From assembly GCF_005116575.1 (NCBI RefSeq), contig NZ_SWCN01000001.1, positions 1 through 64,000 on the forward strand: 64,000 nucleotides of DNA. The letters run 5' to 3'. Made by a program: the position numbers and the translations under genes. The notes below the pieces were generated by a model, which was given only the letters and a program-made list of their open reading frames with translations, had not been told where the DNA came from and ran no database searches. The stretch comes from Desulforhopalus sp. IMCC35007. GTDB taxonomy: Bacteria > Desulfobacterota > Desulfobulbia > Desulfobulbales > Desulfocapsaceae. This document shows positions 9,128 to 18,228 of this stretch, piece after piece; position 1 is the stretch's first letter; each line of letters begins with the position of its first letter.

Positions 9128-10699
9128 TTACAGAACTATTAAGCCACGTTGTATAAGGTAGTAAATTGCTAACATAAGGCCTACAGTCCAACTGAGATAA
9201 AATATAACTCCAGCGGTTGTTATTATTCGTGTCCTGACATTTTCCTTTTTAAGTGATAAATGCGGAACGGAACAGATAACTTCTAAATCAAAAACCTGGG
9301 AAAGTCTTACTGGATCTCTAAACGAATTATTCAGGAATTCCAGTGCTGCAACAATGCCACCCCCAAGTGCAGCTCCAGCAAGGAGAAAAACTCCCATTAT
9401 TTTTATAAAGTCAGGACTGATAGGTTTGAGTGGTGTTCGTGCAGGGTCTACGATTTTAAACTGACTGCCTTTTTGTTTCTGTTCGAGATGCAGAGCCGAG
9501 CCAGCCTGCAGATTTTGAGATACTAAAAAATCATAGTGTCGTTTTAACTCCCCGTATTCACGTGTGAGGGCAGACCATTCTGCTTCACGTACAGGTGATG
9601 CTCCAACCCATTGTTCATACTGATCGATGAGAGCTTGCGTGTCTTTTTTTTCCTTATTGATCTTGTCTATACTGAGTTGAATACCTTTTATTTCGGATTG
9701 CAAATCAAAAAGGGTTGCGTCGAAATTGTTTGATCCTGTTTGCCCGGCAAGCACTTGGGCTTCGGGTTTATTCGCTGTAAGTTTTTCTAGAAAAGCAATT
9801 TTCTTTTTGAGGCTTTTTATTTTAGGATGTTGATCGGTGTAACGTTCTTGAGATAAGGCGAGGGTTTTTTGCAATCTTTCCAATTTCATATGGTCAGTTT
9901 CTGCAGAAACAGGTTGATTGTCTGGAGATATGGAAGAGCTATTGGTTAAACCAGCCAATATTTGTTTGCGGACCTCAATCTGGTCTCTTATAAGAACCCG
10001 AGTTCGTTCAAGTTCCTGTATCGACTCTTGTTTGCTTTGATATTGAGTCTGTAGAGAAGCAAGTCGTGACATATTGGCTATCCGTTGTTCCGGCATCTCA
10101 TTGTAATGCTTTAACTTATAATCCCTCATTATAGCTTCTTTTCGATCGAGAATGACCTTTGCCATATCCAGTTCATCCTGGGTGTAGGTAGAAGTTTCTG
10201 TCGCTTTGTCTTCTCGGTATTTCATGTTTTCTTCAATGAAATTAGAGGCGAGGGTATTTGTTACTCTGGCAACTTTGTTGAGGTCGGCGCTGTCATATGT
10301 GACTACAAATGTGTCTCCCCTGCGAGAAGGTGTGATGCTGATATGTTTTCGCATCTGCAGTATCACATCTTCCATGGGGAAGGTTTCTAATAGTTTCGTG
10401 TAGAGACCTTCATTGGTAATCACTTTTTCAAGATTGGTTCTACTTGTAACTATTTCTGACAGCGTTGAAACAATATCTCTAATTTGAGCCTGCTCGTCCG
10501 GGGACATCCGCGCGGGATTGATTTTTGTTTGTTGATAGCTCAGGAGAGCAGTTCCTTGATAAACTTTAGGTTGAGTAAGGTATACTGCTAAGCCAAGAGT
10601 TATGCCGATAAGGAGGCAGCTGACTATTATTGTTTTTCTGCGGAGAATTACATCAACCATTTGATTTATACTAATACCTTGAGGTAATTGTGTTTCCAT
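9128..10699 (-). CDS. polysaccharide chain-length determinant (Wzz/GumC family, XrtA-locus type)
   Basis: About 523 residues. An N-terminal Wzz domain with membrane helix IIVSCLLIGITLGLAVYL is followed by a long periplasmic coiled coil (roughly residues 180-410), the proline-containing motif IVDPARTPLKPISPDFIK, and two hydrophobic segments near the C-terminus. It is the inner-membrane co-polymerase that partners the tyrosine kinase. Start placed at the ATG at 10699, which has GGAG upstream; an in-frame TTG at 10717 adds six residues. First gene of the minus-strand group chain-length/ATPase/kinase. Confidence 0.87.
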   Translation of the reverse strand: METQLPQGISINQMVDVILRRKTIIVSCLLIGITLGLAVYLTQPKVYQGTALLSYQQTKINPARMSPDEQAQIRDIVSTLSEIVTSRTNLEKVITNEGLYTKLLETFPMEDVILQMRKHISITPSRRGDTFVVTYDSADLNKVARVTNTLASNFIEENMKYREDKATETSTYTQDELDMAKVILDRKEAIMRDYKLKHYNEMPEQRIANMSRLASLQTQYQSKQESIQELERTRVLIRDQIEVRKQILAGLTNSSSISPDNQPVSAETDHMKLERLQKTLALSQERYTDQHPKIKSLKKKIAFLEKLTANKPEAQVLAGQTGSNNFDATLFDLQSEIKGIQLSIDKINKEKKDTQALIDQYEQWVGASPVREAEWSALTREYGELKRHYDFLVSQNLQAGSALHLEQKQKGSQFKIVDPARTPLKPISPDFIKIMGVFLLAGAALGGGIVAALEFLNNSFRDPVRLSQVFDLEVICSVPHLSLKKENVRTRIITTAGVIFYLSWTVGLMLAIYYLIQRGLIVL

Positions 10700-10717
10700 T
10701 AAGTTGTCAGACTCCAA

Positions 10718-11267
10718 GATTTTTTCTATAGATAGGAACAGGAACGCGTATTTGTGTCGAGCGTATGGGAGATTAATGCCAATTTCAAATATTTATCGAT
10801 TAGCTGCATGAAAGACTGATTGGTTAAATAATGCATATCTTGCGTTATTGCATGTTTTATGCCTGATTAGCACTGATTTTTTGATTTTATTGCCAGATTC
10901 ACTGTCGTGAATTTGAGCAATTTCTCCATATCAATGGGAGTTAGTAGAGGAGAACTCTCTCTATATTTTTATCAAGCTGCTTTCTTTGATGTCATAATGA
11001 CTCATTGTACTACGTTAATGGCAGAATATTAAGAACAGAATATTTATATCAAAAATAAATATTTCCTGCAAAACGGAAACCTAAGGGGCATTTCCTTAAA
11101 AAAGGAAAAGTGGCTGTGTAGCCTAATGCGTATAGATGGTTTCTATTTGCTACCTGATATTAGATAATTTCATAGCGGTTTAAATATGAATGTTGAAAAG
11201 AACTATCTTTGTGTGATAGTTTCAGGACTTTCTTTTTTATCAATTTCTAACATTTTTACTGTGTACT
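10718..11267. other. intergenic region between divergent genes
   Basis: About 550 A+T-rich bases between the divergent chain-length and acyltransferase genes. It must carry both promoters, but I cannot single out a convincing pair. I checked 11060-11160 (CGGAAACC..AAAAAGG) for a cyclic-di-GMP riboswitch and found no good match. No repeat or RNA gene seen. Confidence 0.5.
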
Positions 11268-12056
11268 ATGCAAAATTTAATTTTTGAAAATAATAGCTAT
11301 CAAAGCCCTGCTCGAAAGCTGTCTCTGTTTGCAAGGTTGTTTCCAACCTTTACTTTTTATTGTACCCTTATCTTTATAGTGATTAAGGCCAGCAGGGCAG
11401 CCCACAAAGGTGTCTATGGCAATGACGATTGGGTCAAGAGTAGTTATGCCGTCTTGAGATCACTTGAGAAAGTGGGTATCCGACTGGATGTTTCGGGCAT
11501 TGACAATGTGAAAAATACTGTCGGCCCAGTGATCATAGTTGGTAATCATATGAGTATGATGGAAACTTTAATTTTACCAGGGATTGTCCAGCCGATAAAG
11601 CCTTTAACTTTTGTCGTCAAAGAAGATCTTTTAAACTATCCTGTTTTTAAATATGTCATGCGGTCTAGAAATCCAATTGCCGTAACTCGAACAAATCCTC
11701 GACAGGATTTGAAAACCGTCTTGAGTGAAGGCGTTGATAGGATAGAAAATGATATTTCAGTGATTGTTTTTCCCCAGACGACACGTGCACACAGCTTTGA
11801 CCCAAGTCAGATGAGTACTATAGGTGTCAAGTTGGCGAAAAAATCTGGTATAACAATTATACCTTTGGCGTTAAAAACAGATTGTTGGGAAAATGGGAGG
11901 AAAATAAAAGATTTTGGTCGTCTCAACTTGAGTAAAACCGCTTATTTCTCATTTGGACCGCCTCTTGAGATTACAGGAAAAGGTGATAACGAACAGGAGC
12001 AGATCAATAAATTTATCAGTTCGAAGTTAGCGGAATGGGAAGAAACTGGGGGATGA
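11268..12056 (+). CDS. lysophospholipid acyltransferase family protein (PlsC-like) with altered motifs
   Basis: 262 residues. Expected to acylate a lysophospholipid or related lipid at the inner membrane. Hydrophobic N-terminal segment (TFTFYCTLIFIVI), then an acyltransferase domain. Motif I reads NHMSMME (N93, H94, E99), i.e. HX4E instead of HX4D. The usual FPEGTR motif is FPQTTR (168-173). The catalytic histidine is kept. These variants recur, to my recollection, in a deltaproteobacterial subgroup, so this is probably an active enzyme with a different substrate rather than a ruined one. It adjoins the exopolysaccharide locus but is transcribed separately. Confidence 0.8.
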   Translation: MQNLIFENNSYQSPARKLSLFARLFPTFTFYCTLIFIVIKASRAAHKGVYGNDDWVKSSYAVLRSLEKVGIRLDVSGIDNVKNTVGPVIIVGNHMSMMETLILPGIVQPIKPLTFVVKEDLLNYPVFKYVMRSRNPIAVTRTNPRQDLKTVLSEGVDRIENDISVIVFPQTTRAHSFDPSQMSTIGVKLAKKSGITIIPLALKTDCWENGRKIKDFGRLNLSKTAYFSFGPPLEITGKGDNEQEQINKFISSKLAEWEETGG

Positions 12057-12127
12057 AAGAATTAAGGTCATACTGTAATTCAACAGAGAAAAGTGGAAAG
12101 AGTACCGGCGTGAAAATGTATATTGAT

Positions 12128-12161
12128 ACGAGCAATTATATGAACAGGAATAATTGCTCGT
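12128..12161. terminator. stem-loop between convergent genes
   Basis: ACGAGCAATTAT (12128-12139) is perfectly complementary to ATAATTGCTCGT (12150-12161), with a 10-base loop. It lies between the acyltransferase stop and the convergent acidic-protein stop. Confidence 0.6.
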
Positions 12162-12189
12162 AGTATATTGAGGGATTTAAGTGAGGTGT

Positions 12190-12552
12190 TTATGACAGAG
12201 GATCACCGTCATCAATTCCGAGTTCGTCCTCTTCGTCCTCCTCGTCATCGTCGATTGATTCAACCTCTTCTTCGTCGTCTTCAACCTCATCTTCTACTTC
12301 TTCCTCATCCTCTTCGTCGTCGGGTTCTGTGTCGCTATTTTGTTGTCGAACGGCTTTAGGAATTTTGGATTCTGGAAGTATCAGTTCTGTAATTTTGGCA
12401 ACCTCTTCTTTGAGGTCGGGGTCATTCAAACACACGTCACATGTTTCAATATGTCGCTCCATAAAAGAAACCATGCGAGCTGGAGCCATGGTTTCGTCTT
12501 TGACGTGTATGTACCAGGATTTTATTTGTTTAATTAGTCTATCGCACTGCAT
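12190..12552 (-). CDS. small protein with zinc-finger-like head and acidic tail
   Basis: 120 residues. The N-terminal half contains H34-X3-C38-X2-C41 (HIETCDVC), resembling the zf-HC2/anti-sigma type of metal-binding motif. The C-terminal ~45 residues are almost all Asp/Glu. The head carries basic segments, so the protein is strongly bipolar in charge. No enzymatic motif. It may bind a partner or nucleic-acid protein through the acidic tail; the function is unknown. The acidic tract appears on the plus strand as a CTT/CCT-rich simple repeat. Confidence 0.7.
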   Translation of the reverse strand: MQCDRLIKQIKSWYIHVKDETMAPARMVSFMERHIETCDVCLNDPDLKEEVAKITELILPESKIPKAVRQQNSDTEPDDEEDEEEVEDEVEDDEEEVESIDDDEEDEEDELGIDDGDPLS

Positions 12553-12704
12553 ATATGGGTAGGAAGGATCCTCAGTTTTAGATAAAAGAATAAAATATAG
12601 TGATTTTGCTCATTAATTAACTATTTCATACTAATATATTAAAAAATTGTTTTCAAGCTCAAGTCTTAATAGTATAATAAATTCTTTTTTATAGTTGTCT
12701 CAGC

Positions 12705-12802
12705 GGAAGTGGATAGGGCACTGGTGGCTTTCCCGGACTTCAAATCCGGTGTAGCGGGTTAATAGCCCGTTAGGTGGGTTCGATTCCCATGCACTTCCGC
12801 CA
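12705..12802 (+). tRNA. selC: tRNA-Sec (anticodon TCA)
   Basis: A 98-base tRNA including the encoded CCA. The acceptor arm GGAAGTG pairs with CACTTCC, with discriminator G. The anticodon stem CCGGA/TCCGG encloses CTTCAAA, giving anticodon TCA, which reads UGA. The long variable arm (AGCGGG-TTAATA-CCCGTT type) and the TTCGATT loop complete the selenocysteine tRNA form. The organism therefore very probably makes selenoproteins. No selAB or obvious UGA-containing gene is in this window. Confidence 0.95.
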
Positions 12803-13135
12803 TTTTGTTATCAAAATCAATTCTCTGTTCAAATCACCTCCTCAATAGGACGTTCTGCTTTTCCAGTTTTTTAATCATTTTTTACTTCTATAAGGCCAAA
12901 CTCCATAGTTACCGTCATTTCTCGACCATCTCCGATAATTGGTTTTTTGCTGAAAAAATCAAAATAATATGCCTTTGCAGTGATTTTTTTCCTATTGCAA
13001 TAAATTTGATATGGAGAAAGGTATAAATCGAACTGTGTCTACTCTTTAGAATATAATGGAATGACAAGAAGAGTTCAGGGGTATTCGCAGGCCGATTATC
13101 GTCTTGGCAGTAATCGGCCTGTTGTGTGGTGTTGA
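12803..13135. other. intergenic region after tRNA-Sec
   Basis: No convincing gene. The only clear structure is the inverted repeat at 13089-13120 next to the end of glyQ. Confidence 0.5.
13089..13120. terminator. inverted repeat downstream of glyQ
   Basis: AGGCCGATTA (13089-13098) pairs with TAATCGGCCT (13111-13120). It lies about 15 bases beyond the glyQ stop codon and probably forms a terminator or transcript-stabilising hairpin. No T-run follows on the minus strand. Confidence 0.5.
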
Positions 13136-14002
13136 TTACTTGATAAGCGGGTGCCCCATTTCTTCTCGCTGAACGACATAGGCTTCGGCTACTTTTCTCG
13201 CGATATTTCTGATACGTCCAATATACCGAGTCCGTTCATTGACGCTTATAGCTTTTCTCGCATCAAGGAGATTGAAGGTATGCGAACATTTCAGACAATA
13301 GTCATAGGCTGGCAGAATAAGGTTGTTCGCCACAAGTTTGAGAGCTTCTTCTTCATAGCTGTCAAAAAAATGTAACAGTTTTGGTACATTGGCTTCTTCA
13401 AAGTTGAATGTGGAAAATTCCACTTCCGCCTGGTGAAATATCTCTCCATAGGTGACCTGGTCGTTCCACTTAATGTCATAGACACTTTCAACGCCTTGAA
13501 GGTACATGGCGATTCGTTCGAGGCCATAGGTGATTTCAACTGTAGTCGGGTAAAGATCAATAGAACCTGCCTGTTGGAAGTATGTGAATTGAGTTATTTC
13601 CATACCATCAAGCCACACTTCCCACCCCAGGCCAGAGGCTCCAAGAGTTGGAGATTCCCAATCATCCTCAACAAAACGAATATCGTGATCCAGAAGATCC
13701 AGACCAAAACGTTTGAGGCTGCCAAGGTAAAGCTCCTGGACTTCGATAGGGGAAGGTTTCAAAACCACCTGGTACTGGTAGTAATGTTGTAATCGATTGG
13801 GATTGGCTCCATATCTTCCGTCCGTGGGGCGTCTGGATGGCTGAGGGTACGCCGCTTTCCAGGGTTCTGGGCCAAGCGCCCGTAAAAGTGTTGCAGGATG
13901 AAATGTACCAGCCCCGACTTCGTTATCATATGGTTGTTGTATAAGACAGCCTTGATCTGCCCAATAAGTACTAAGTTCAAAAATAATATCTTGAAAATTC
14001 AT
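13136..14002 (-). CDS. glyQ: glycyl-tRNA synthetase alpha subunit
   Basis: 288 residues, the normal length. Together with GlyS it charges tRNA-Gly. Family signatures across the whole length: N-terminal [34 protein letters not shown], the class II motif region [20 protein letters not shown], and C-terminal [24 protein letters not shown] precedes the ATG. The beta-subunit gene glyS, which usually follows directly, is absent here: downstream lie only the inverted repeat and tRNA-Sec. Confidence 0.97.
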   Translation of the reverse strand: MNFQDIIFELSTYWADQGCLIQQPYDNEVGAGTFHPATLLRALGPEPWKAAYPQPSRRPTDGRYGANPNRLQHYYQYQVVLKPSPIEVQELYLGSLKRFGLDLLDHDIRFVEDDWESPTLGASGLGWEVWLDGMEITQFTYFQQAGSIDLYPTTVEITYGLERIAMYLQGVESVYDIKWNDQVTYGEIFHQAEVEFSTFNFEEANVPKLLHFFDSYEEEALKLVANNLILPAYDYCLKCSHTFNLLDARKAISVNERTRYIGRIRNIARKVAEAYVVQREEMGHPLIK

Positions 14003-14214
14003 CGAATTTCCCCTTGTAGAACTAGATTGATCAGGATTTGTTGTCTGTTCCTGAACGATAAATATGCTTGCATAATGGGTTTTTAATATGGACTACTTAT
14101 ATAATTGGTATCTTGACTTTTGTCTATGGGCTCCTCATTATATCTTCTTATTTGGAGCAAAAATTGCTCTAACGTCTAAAGACGTATTTGTCGATAATTA
14201 GTGAGAAAAACTTT

Positions 14215-14646
14215 ATGCAATCTTTGTATTCCTTAGAAGAAAACACATTACTTACTCGTTTGCTGACTGAGAGCACATCTATTGCCATTGTTGGCCTGTC
14301 CCCAAAGGAGCAGAGACCGAGCAATATGGTTGGTCGCTACCTACTGGAAAACGGATATACTGTATATCCTGTGAACCCAGGACAGCGTGAGATTTTTGGG
14401 TTGGTTTGTTATTCGGATCTTACAGAACTTAAAAAGCCTGTTGATATTGTAGACATATTTCGAAAATCAACAGATGTGCTTGAGGTGGTACAGCAAGCAC
14501 TACGTATGCCCAGACTTCCCAGAGCAATTTGGATGCAGCAAGGTATTGTAAATCATGACGCCGCAGCTCTTGCTAAAGAGCATGGAATCACTGTTGTAAT
14601 GGATCGTTGTATCAAAGTTGATCATCAAAATCTTGTGAAGATGTAG
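14215..14646 (+). CDS. CoA-binding protein (YccU-like)
   Basis: About 143 residues. A single Rossmann-type CoA_binding domain: IAIVGLSPKEQRPSNMVGRYL, VYPVNPG, and the C-terminal IWMQQGIVNHDAAALAKEHG plus a conserved DRC motif. Such proteins bind CoA in structural studies; the cellular role is unclear. ATG at 14215 is preferred, with GTGAG nine bases upstream; the frame is open to a TTG at 14188. It is 33 bases upstream of uvrA and may be co-transcribed. Confidence 0.85.
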   Translation: MQSLYSLEENTLLTRLLTESTSIAIVGLSPKEQRPSNMVGRYLLENGYTVYPVNPGQREIFGLVCYSDLTELKKPVDIVDIFRKSTDVLEVVQQALRMPRLPRAIWMQQGIVNHDAAALAKEHGITVVMDRCIKVDHQNLVKM

Positions 14647-14679
14647 TTTTCCTTTCACGCTTCCCACAGTAAAAAATAC

Positions 14680-17550
14680 ATGGAACCAAAAACTCTATCC
14701 ATCCGTGGTGCGCGGATGCATAATTTGAAGAATATTGATGTAGACCTGCCGCGCAATCAGTTGGTTCTTTTTACAGGGCTTTCGGGGTCAGGGAAGTCGA
14801 CACTTGCCTTTGACACCCTATACGCAGAAGGGCAGCGGCGGTACGTTGAGTCACTGTCGACCTATGCAAGGCAGTTTCTTGGCCAGATGGATAAGCCGGA
14901 TGTTGATTCTTTAGAAGGACTATCTCCGGCGGTGTCGATTGAACAGAAAACAACAAGTAAAAATCCACGATCAACGGTTGGTACTGTAACTGAAATTTAC
15001 GACCACCTCAGGCTGTTGTACGCACGGTGCGGACGTCCGCATTGCCATCAGTGTGGCAATGAAATAGCTGCGCAGTCCATTGAGGATATGGTCAATACGC
15101 TTATGCAACTACCAGAAGGCAAGAAAGTTATTCTTCTTGCCCCTCTTGTCACAGAGCGTAAAGGGCGACACGAACAGTTGCTTGTGCGCATTCGAAAAGA
15201 AGGTTTCGTCCGAGTTCGTATTGATGGAGAGATCTTGCATGCAGATGATGTTGGAGCTCTTGAAAAAAACAAGAAGCACACAATAGAAGTGGTGGTCGAT
15301 CGGCTGGTGATAAATAGCTCTGGAAGACGGCGCTTATCTGATTCAGTCTCGACGGCAGTAAAATTAACTGAAGGTTTTTTGCTTGCGTATTACCCAGATG
15401 ATAATAAAGAACAATTGTTCAGCGAGCTTGCAGCCTGTCACAGCTGTGGTATCTCGTTGCCTCCGATATCAACTCAACTTTTTTCGTTCAACAACCCTCA
15501 GGGAGCTTGCGCCGAGTGTGGGGGGCTGGGCGTAAAACAGTTTTTCGATCCGAATCTTGTCGTTCCAGACGATTCAAAGTCTATACGGGAAGGAGCGATA
15601 GCTCCATGGGGGTGGCGTAAGGAAGAGTCCTACTACGGACACATGCTAGAGTCCGTGGCAAAACATTTTAAGGTATCGCTTGATACACCTTTCATGGAGC
15701 TGGACACTAAAGTTCAGGACGTATTTCTTTTTGGCTCCGGTAATACCGAGATTGAATTTCACTATCAAAAAGGGCGTCGGGTCATGTCTTCTGTTAAGTG
15801 CTTTGAAGGTGTAATTCCGCAACTCGACAGGCGTTTTCATGAGACACAATCCTCGATGATCCGTGAAGAGCTCAGTAAGTATATGAATGAGCAGCTTTGT
15901 CCTCTCTGCTCTGGCGCAAGATTGAAGCCAGAAGCTCTTTCTGTAAAGGCTGGCGAGTACTCAATTTATGACTTAACATGCATGTCTATTGGCCAGCTTC
16001 TCAAGGTGTTACCTTTACTGCCATTTAATACAAGAGAACGAACAATTGGCGAGCCGATCCTTAAGGAAATCGTTGATCGGCTCTCTTTTCTTGAAGACGT
16101 CGGTCTAGGTTACCTCAGTCTTGAGCGACGTGCAGGCACATTGTCTGGTGGTGAAGCGCAACGAATTCGACTCGCTTCGCAAATCGGCTCTCGATTGGCG
16201 GGAGTTTTATACATCCTTGATGAACCATCGATAGGTCTGCACCAAAGAGATAATCAGAAGTTGATAAATACTCTGCTTGAACTCAGAGATTTAGGTAATA
16301 GCGTGATTGTTGTAGAACATGATACGGATACCATTCTTGCGGCTGATCACATACTTGATATGGGACCTGGTGCAGGAATTCATGGGGGGGAAGTGGTTTA
16401 CTCAGGTGATATCAATGGCTTGCTCAACAGCGAAACCTCAGTCACAGGTGCATATCTTTCTGGACGGTTGTCTATTGCTCCTCCTGTGAAGAGACGGCGG
16501 ATATACAGTGGTGATAAACATAACCTCCGGTTAAAAAATTGTAGAACCAATAACCTCAAAGGCATTAATGTTTCATTTCCGCTTGAAGCAATGACATGTG
16601 TTACAGGCGTTTCAGGCTCAGGGAAAAGTTCGTTGGTAATCGAAACCTTGTTTAAGTTTGCTAAAGCTGGAGTACGCAAAAAGCGGGAGAGTTATACAGA
16701 TAACGACACCACGCTTTCAGGGTTAGGACAGATCGATAAAATTATCGACATCGACCAGAGTCCGATCGGTAGAACGCCCAGGTCAAATCCTGCCACATAT
16801 ACTGGGGTGTTCGGCCCTATTCGAGATCTCTTTACTCGTCTTCCTGAATCACGCTCAAGAGGCTATAAACCTGGTCGGTTCAGCTTCAATGTAAAAGGTG
16901 GTCGATGTGAGGCGTGCGAAGGTGAAGGTGTAAATAAAATCGCAATGCACTTCCTACCTGATATTTATGTCGAATGTGAAAGCTGCAAAGGTAGACGATA
17001 TAATAGTGAAACATTAGAGATCAAGTATAAAGATCTTAATATTCACGAAGTATTGAGACTTACCGTTGAGGAAGCCTTAGAATTTTTTAAAAACGTTCCT
17101 TCAATTAGCAACCGCCTACAGACGCTTTACGATGTGGGTTTGTCTTACATTTCTTTGGGGCAGTCATCGGTGACTCTTTCTGGTGGGGAAGCTCAGAGAA
17201 TAAAACTTGCAAAAGAACTGTCGGGAAGAAGCAGTGGTAATACACTCTACATTCTTGATGAACCGACTACTGGTCTTCATCCTGCTGATATTCAGCATCT
17301 CTTAAACGTTTTAAACAGGTTGGTTGATCAAAAAAATACCGTTGTTGTCATTGAACATAATTTAGACGTGGTGAAAACAGCGGACTGGGTAATTGATATT
17401 GGTCCAGAGGGTGGAGATGGCGGGGGAGAGGTTGTGGCCGTTGGCAGGCCGGAGGAGCTTGCAGAAATTTCTGAGTCTTATACCGGTCAGTTTTTACAAG
17501 GTATATTGTTAACGAATAATCAGGATAATATCGCCGCTATAGTTGCATAA
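14680..17550 (+). CDS. uvrA: excinuclease ABC subunit A
   Basis: 956 residues, full length. Damage-recognition ATPase of nucleotide excision repair. Two ABC modules: Walker A LFTGLSGSGKSTLAFDTLYA (near residue 30) and VTGVSGSGKSSLV; signature motifs TLSGGEAQRIRLASQIGSRL and TLSGGEAQRIKLAKEL; Walker B LYILDEPSIGLHQRDN and LYILDEPTTGLHPADI. Zinc-binding cysteine pairs at CHQCGNE, CAECGG, and CEACEGEG with CESCKGRR. No interruption. Confidence 0.98.
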   Translation: MEPKTLSIRGARMHNLKNIDVDLPRNQLVLFTGLSGSGKSTLAFDTLYAEGQRRYVESLSTYARQFLGQMDKPDVDSLEGLSPAVSIEQKTTSKNPRSTVGTVTEIYDHLRLLYARCGRPHCHQCGNEIAAQSIEDMVNTLMQLPEGKKVILLAPLVTERKGRHEQLLVRIRKEGFVRVRIDGEILHADDVGALEKNKKHTIEVVVDRLVINSSGRRRLSDSVSTAVKLTEGFLLAYYPDDNKEQLFSELAACHSCGISLPPISTQLFSFNNPQGACAECGGLGVKQFFDPNLVVPDDSKSIREGAIAPWGWRKEESYYGHMLESVAKHFKVSLDTPFMELDTKVQDVFLFGSGNTEIEFHYQKGRRVMSSVKCFEGVIPQLDRRFHETQSSMIREELSKYMNEQLCPLCSGARLKPEALSVKAGEYSIYDLTCMSIGQLLKVLPLLPFNTRERTIGEPILKEIVDRLSFLEDVGLGYLSLERRAGTLSGGEAQRIRLASQIGSRLAGVLYILDEPSIGLHQRDNQKLINTLLELRDLGNSVIVVEHDTDTILAADHILDMGPGAGIHGGEVVYSGDINGLLNSETSVTGAYLSGRLSIAPPVKRRRIYSGDKHNLRLKNCRTNNLKGINVSFPLEAMTCVTGVSGSGKSSLVIETLFKFAKAGVRKKRESYTDNDTTLSGLGQIDKIIDIDQSPIGRTPRSNPATYTGVFGPIRDLFTRLPESRSRGYKPGRFSFNVKGGRCEACEGEGVNKIAMHFLPDIYVECESCKGRRYNSETLEIKYKDLNIHEVLRLTVEEALEFFKNVPSISNRLQTLYDVGLSYISLGQSSVTLSGGEAQRIKLAKELSGRSSGNTLYILDEPTTGLHPADIQHLLNVLNRLVDQKNTVVVIEHNLDVVKTADWVIDIGPEGGDGGGEVVAVGRPEELAEISESYTGQFLQGILLTNNQDNIAAIVA

Positions 17551-17665
17551 AAACGATATTTACAGTCTATTTGCCTAAATTTATATTTGGTTGAAAAGAC
17601 CATTAGCTTTTAAGGTAGAAGAAGAAAGACTAATCGATAACCTAAAATCAAAACAGAGGATTAAG

Positions 17666-18136
17666 ATGGCTGAAAAGGCAGATGCAGGGAACACGGCAAG
17701 ACCTGAGTTTCGGATGCAGAAGATGTATATTAAGGACTTGTCATTTGAGAACCCCAATGCTCCTGAGGTGTTTACTACAATGAAAGGTGACCCTGCAGTT
17801 GAGGTGAACCTGCAACTCAATAATAAGCAGATTAACGATGATCATTGGGAAATCTCACTGCAGATAACGGCAAAGGTATCCGCAAAAGAAGATGCTAAAG
17901 TATTGTTCATACTTGAAATTGAGCATGCTGCTGTTTTCATGTTAAAAAATATTCCACAAGAGCACATGAAAATGCTTCTTGGGGTAGATTGTCCTACATT
18001 GCTTTTCCCTTTCACCAGGCAGGTAGTAAGTCAGGTGTCGATTGATGGTGGCTTCGTACCTTTCTTAATGGAACCTGTCAATTTTATGGCCCTGTATCAA
18101 AATGCCCAGAAGAAACAAGAAGCAAGTAACAACTAA
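17666..18136 (+). CDS. secB: protein-export chaperone SecB
   Basis: 156 residues. Tetrameric cytosolic chaperone that keeps preproteins unfolded and passes them to SecA. Family features: MQKMYIKDLSFENPNAP near the N-terminus, EVNLQLN, the central ILEIEHAAVFML segment, and the conserved C-terminal PFTRQVVSQVSIDGGF followed by PVNFMALYQ. The ATG at 17666 has AGAGGATTAAG just upstream; the frame extends to 17591 but that part is not SecB-like. A strong hairpin terminator follows. Confidence 0.95.
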   Translation: MAEKADAGNTARPEFRMQKMYIKDLSFENPNAPEVFTTMKGDPAVEVNLQLNNKQINDDHWEISLQITAKVSAKEDAKVLFILEIEHAAVFMLKNIPQEHMKMLLGVDCPTLLFPFTRQVVSQVSIDGGFVPFLMEPVNFMALYQNAQKKQEASNN

Positions 18137-18163
18137 TCGTTATACATAGTTTAAAATAAAAAA

Positions 18164-18196
18164 AGGGGTGATAACACATGAAGTGTTATCGCCCCT
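18164..18196. terminator. bidirectional intrinsic terminator
   Basis: AGGGGTGATAACAC (18164-18177) pairs with GTGTTATCGCCCCT (18183-18196) with one mismatch around ATGAA. It is preceded by an A-run and followed by CTTTTTAT, so it can terminate both secB and the convergent pilus operon. Confidence 0.85.
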
Positions 18197-18228
18197 CTTT
18201 TTATTTCGGGAAATGATAATTGAGCTTA

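Noticed and set aside
11060-11160. possible cyclic-di-GMP riboswitch
   Set aside because: Some A-rich and GG/CC elements, but the conserved GEMM core and tetraloop pairing are not present.
12168-12359. Arg/Pro/His-rich plus-strand ORF, or a CCT/CTT simple repeat
   Set aside because: It is the reverse complement of the Asp/Glu codons of the acidic protein at 12190-12552.
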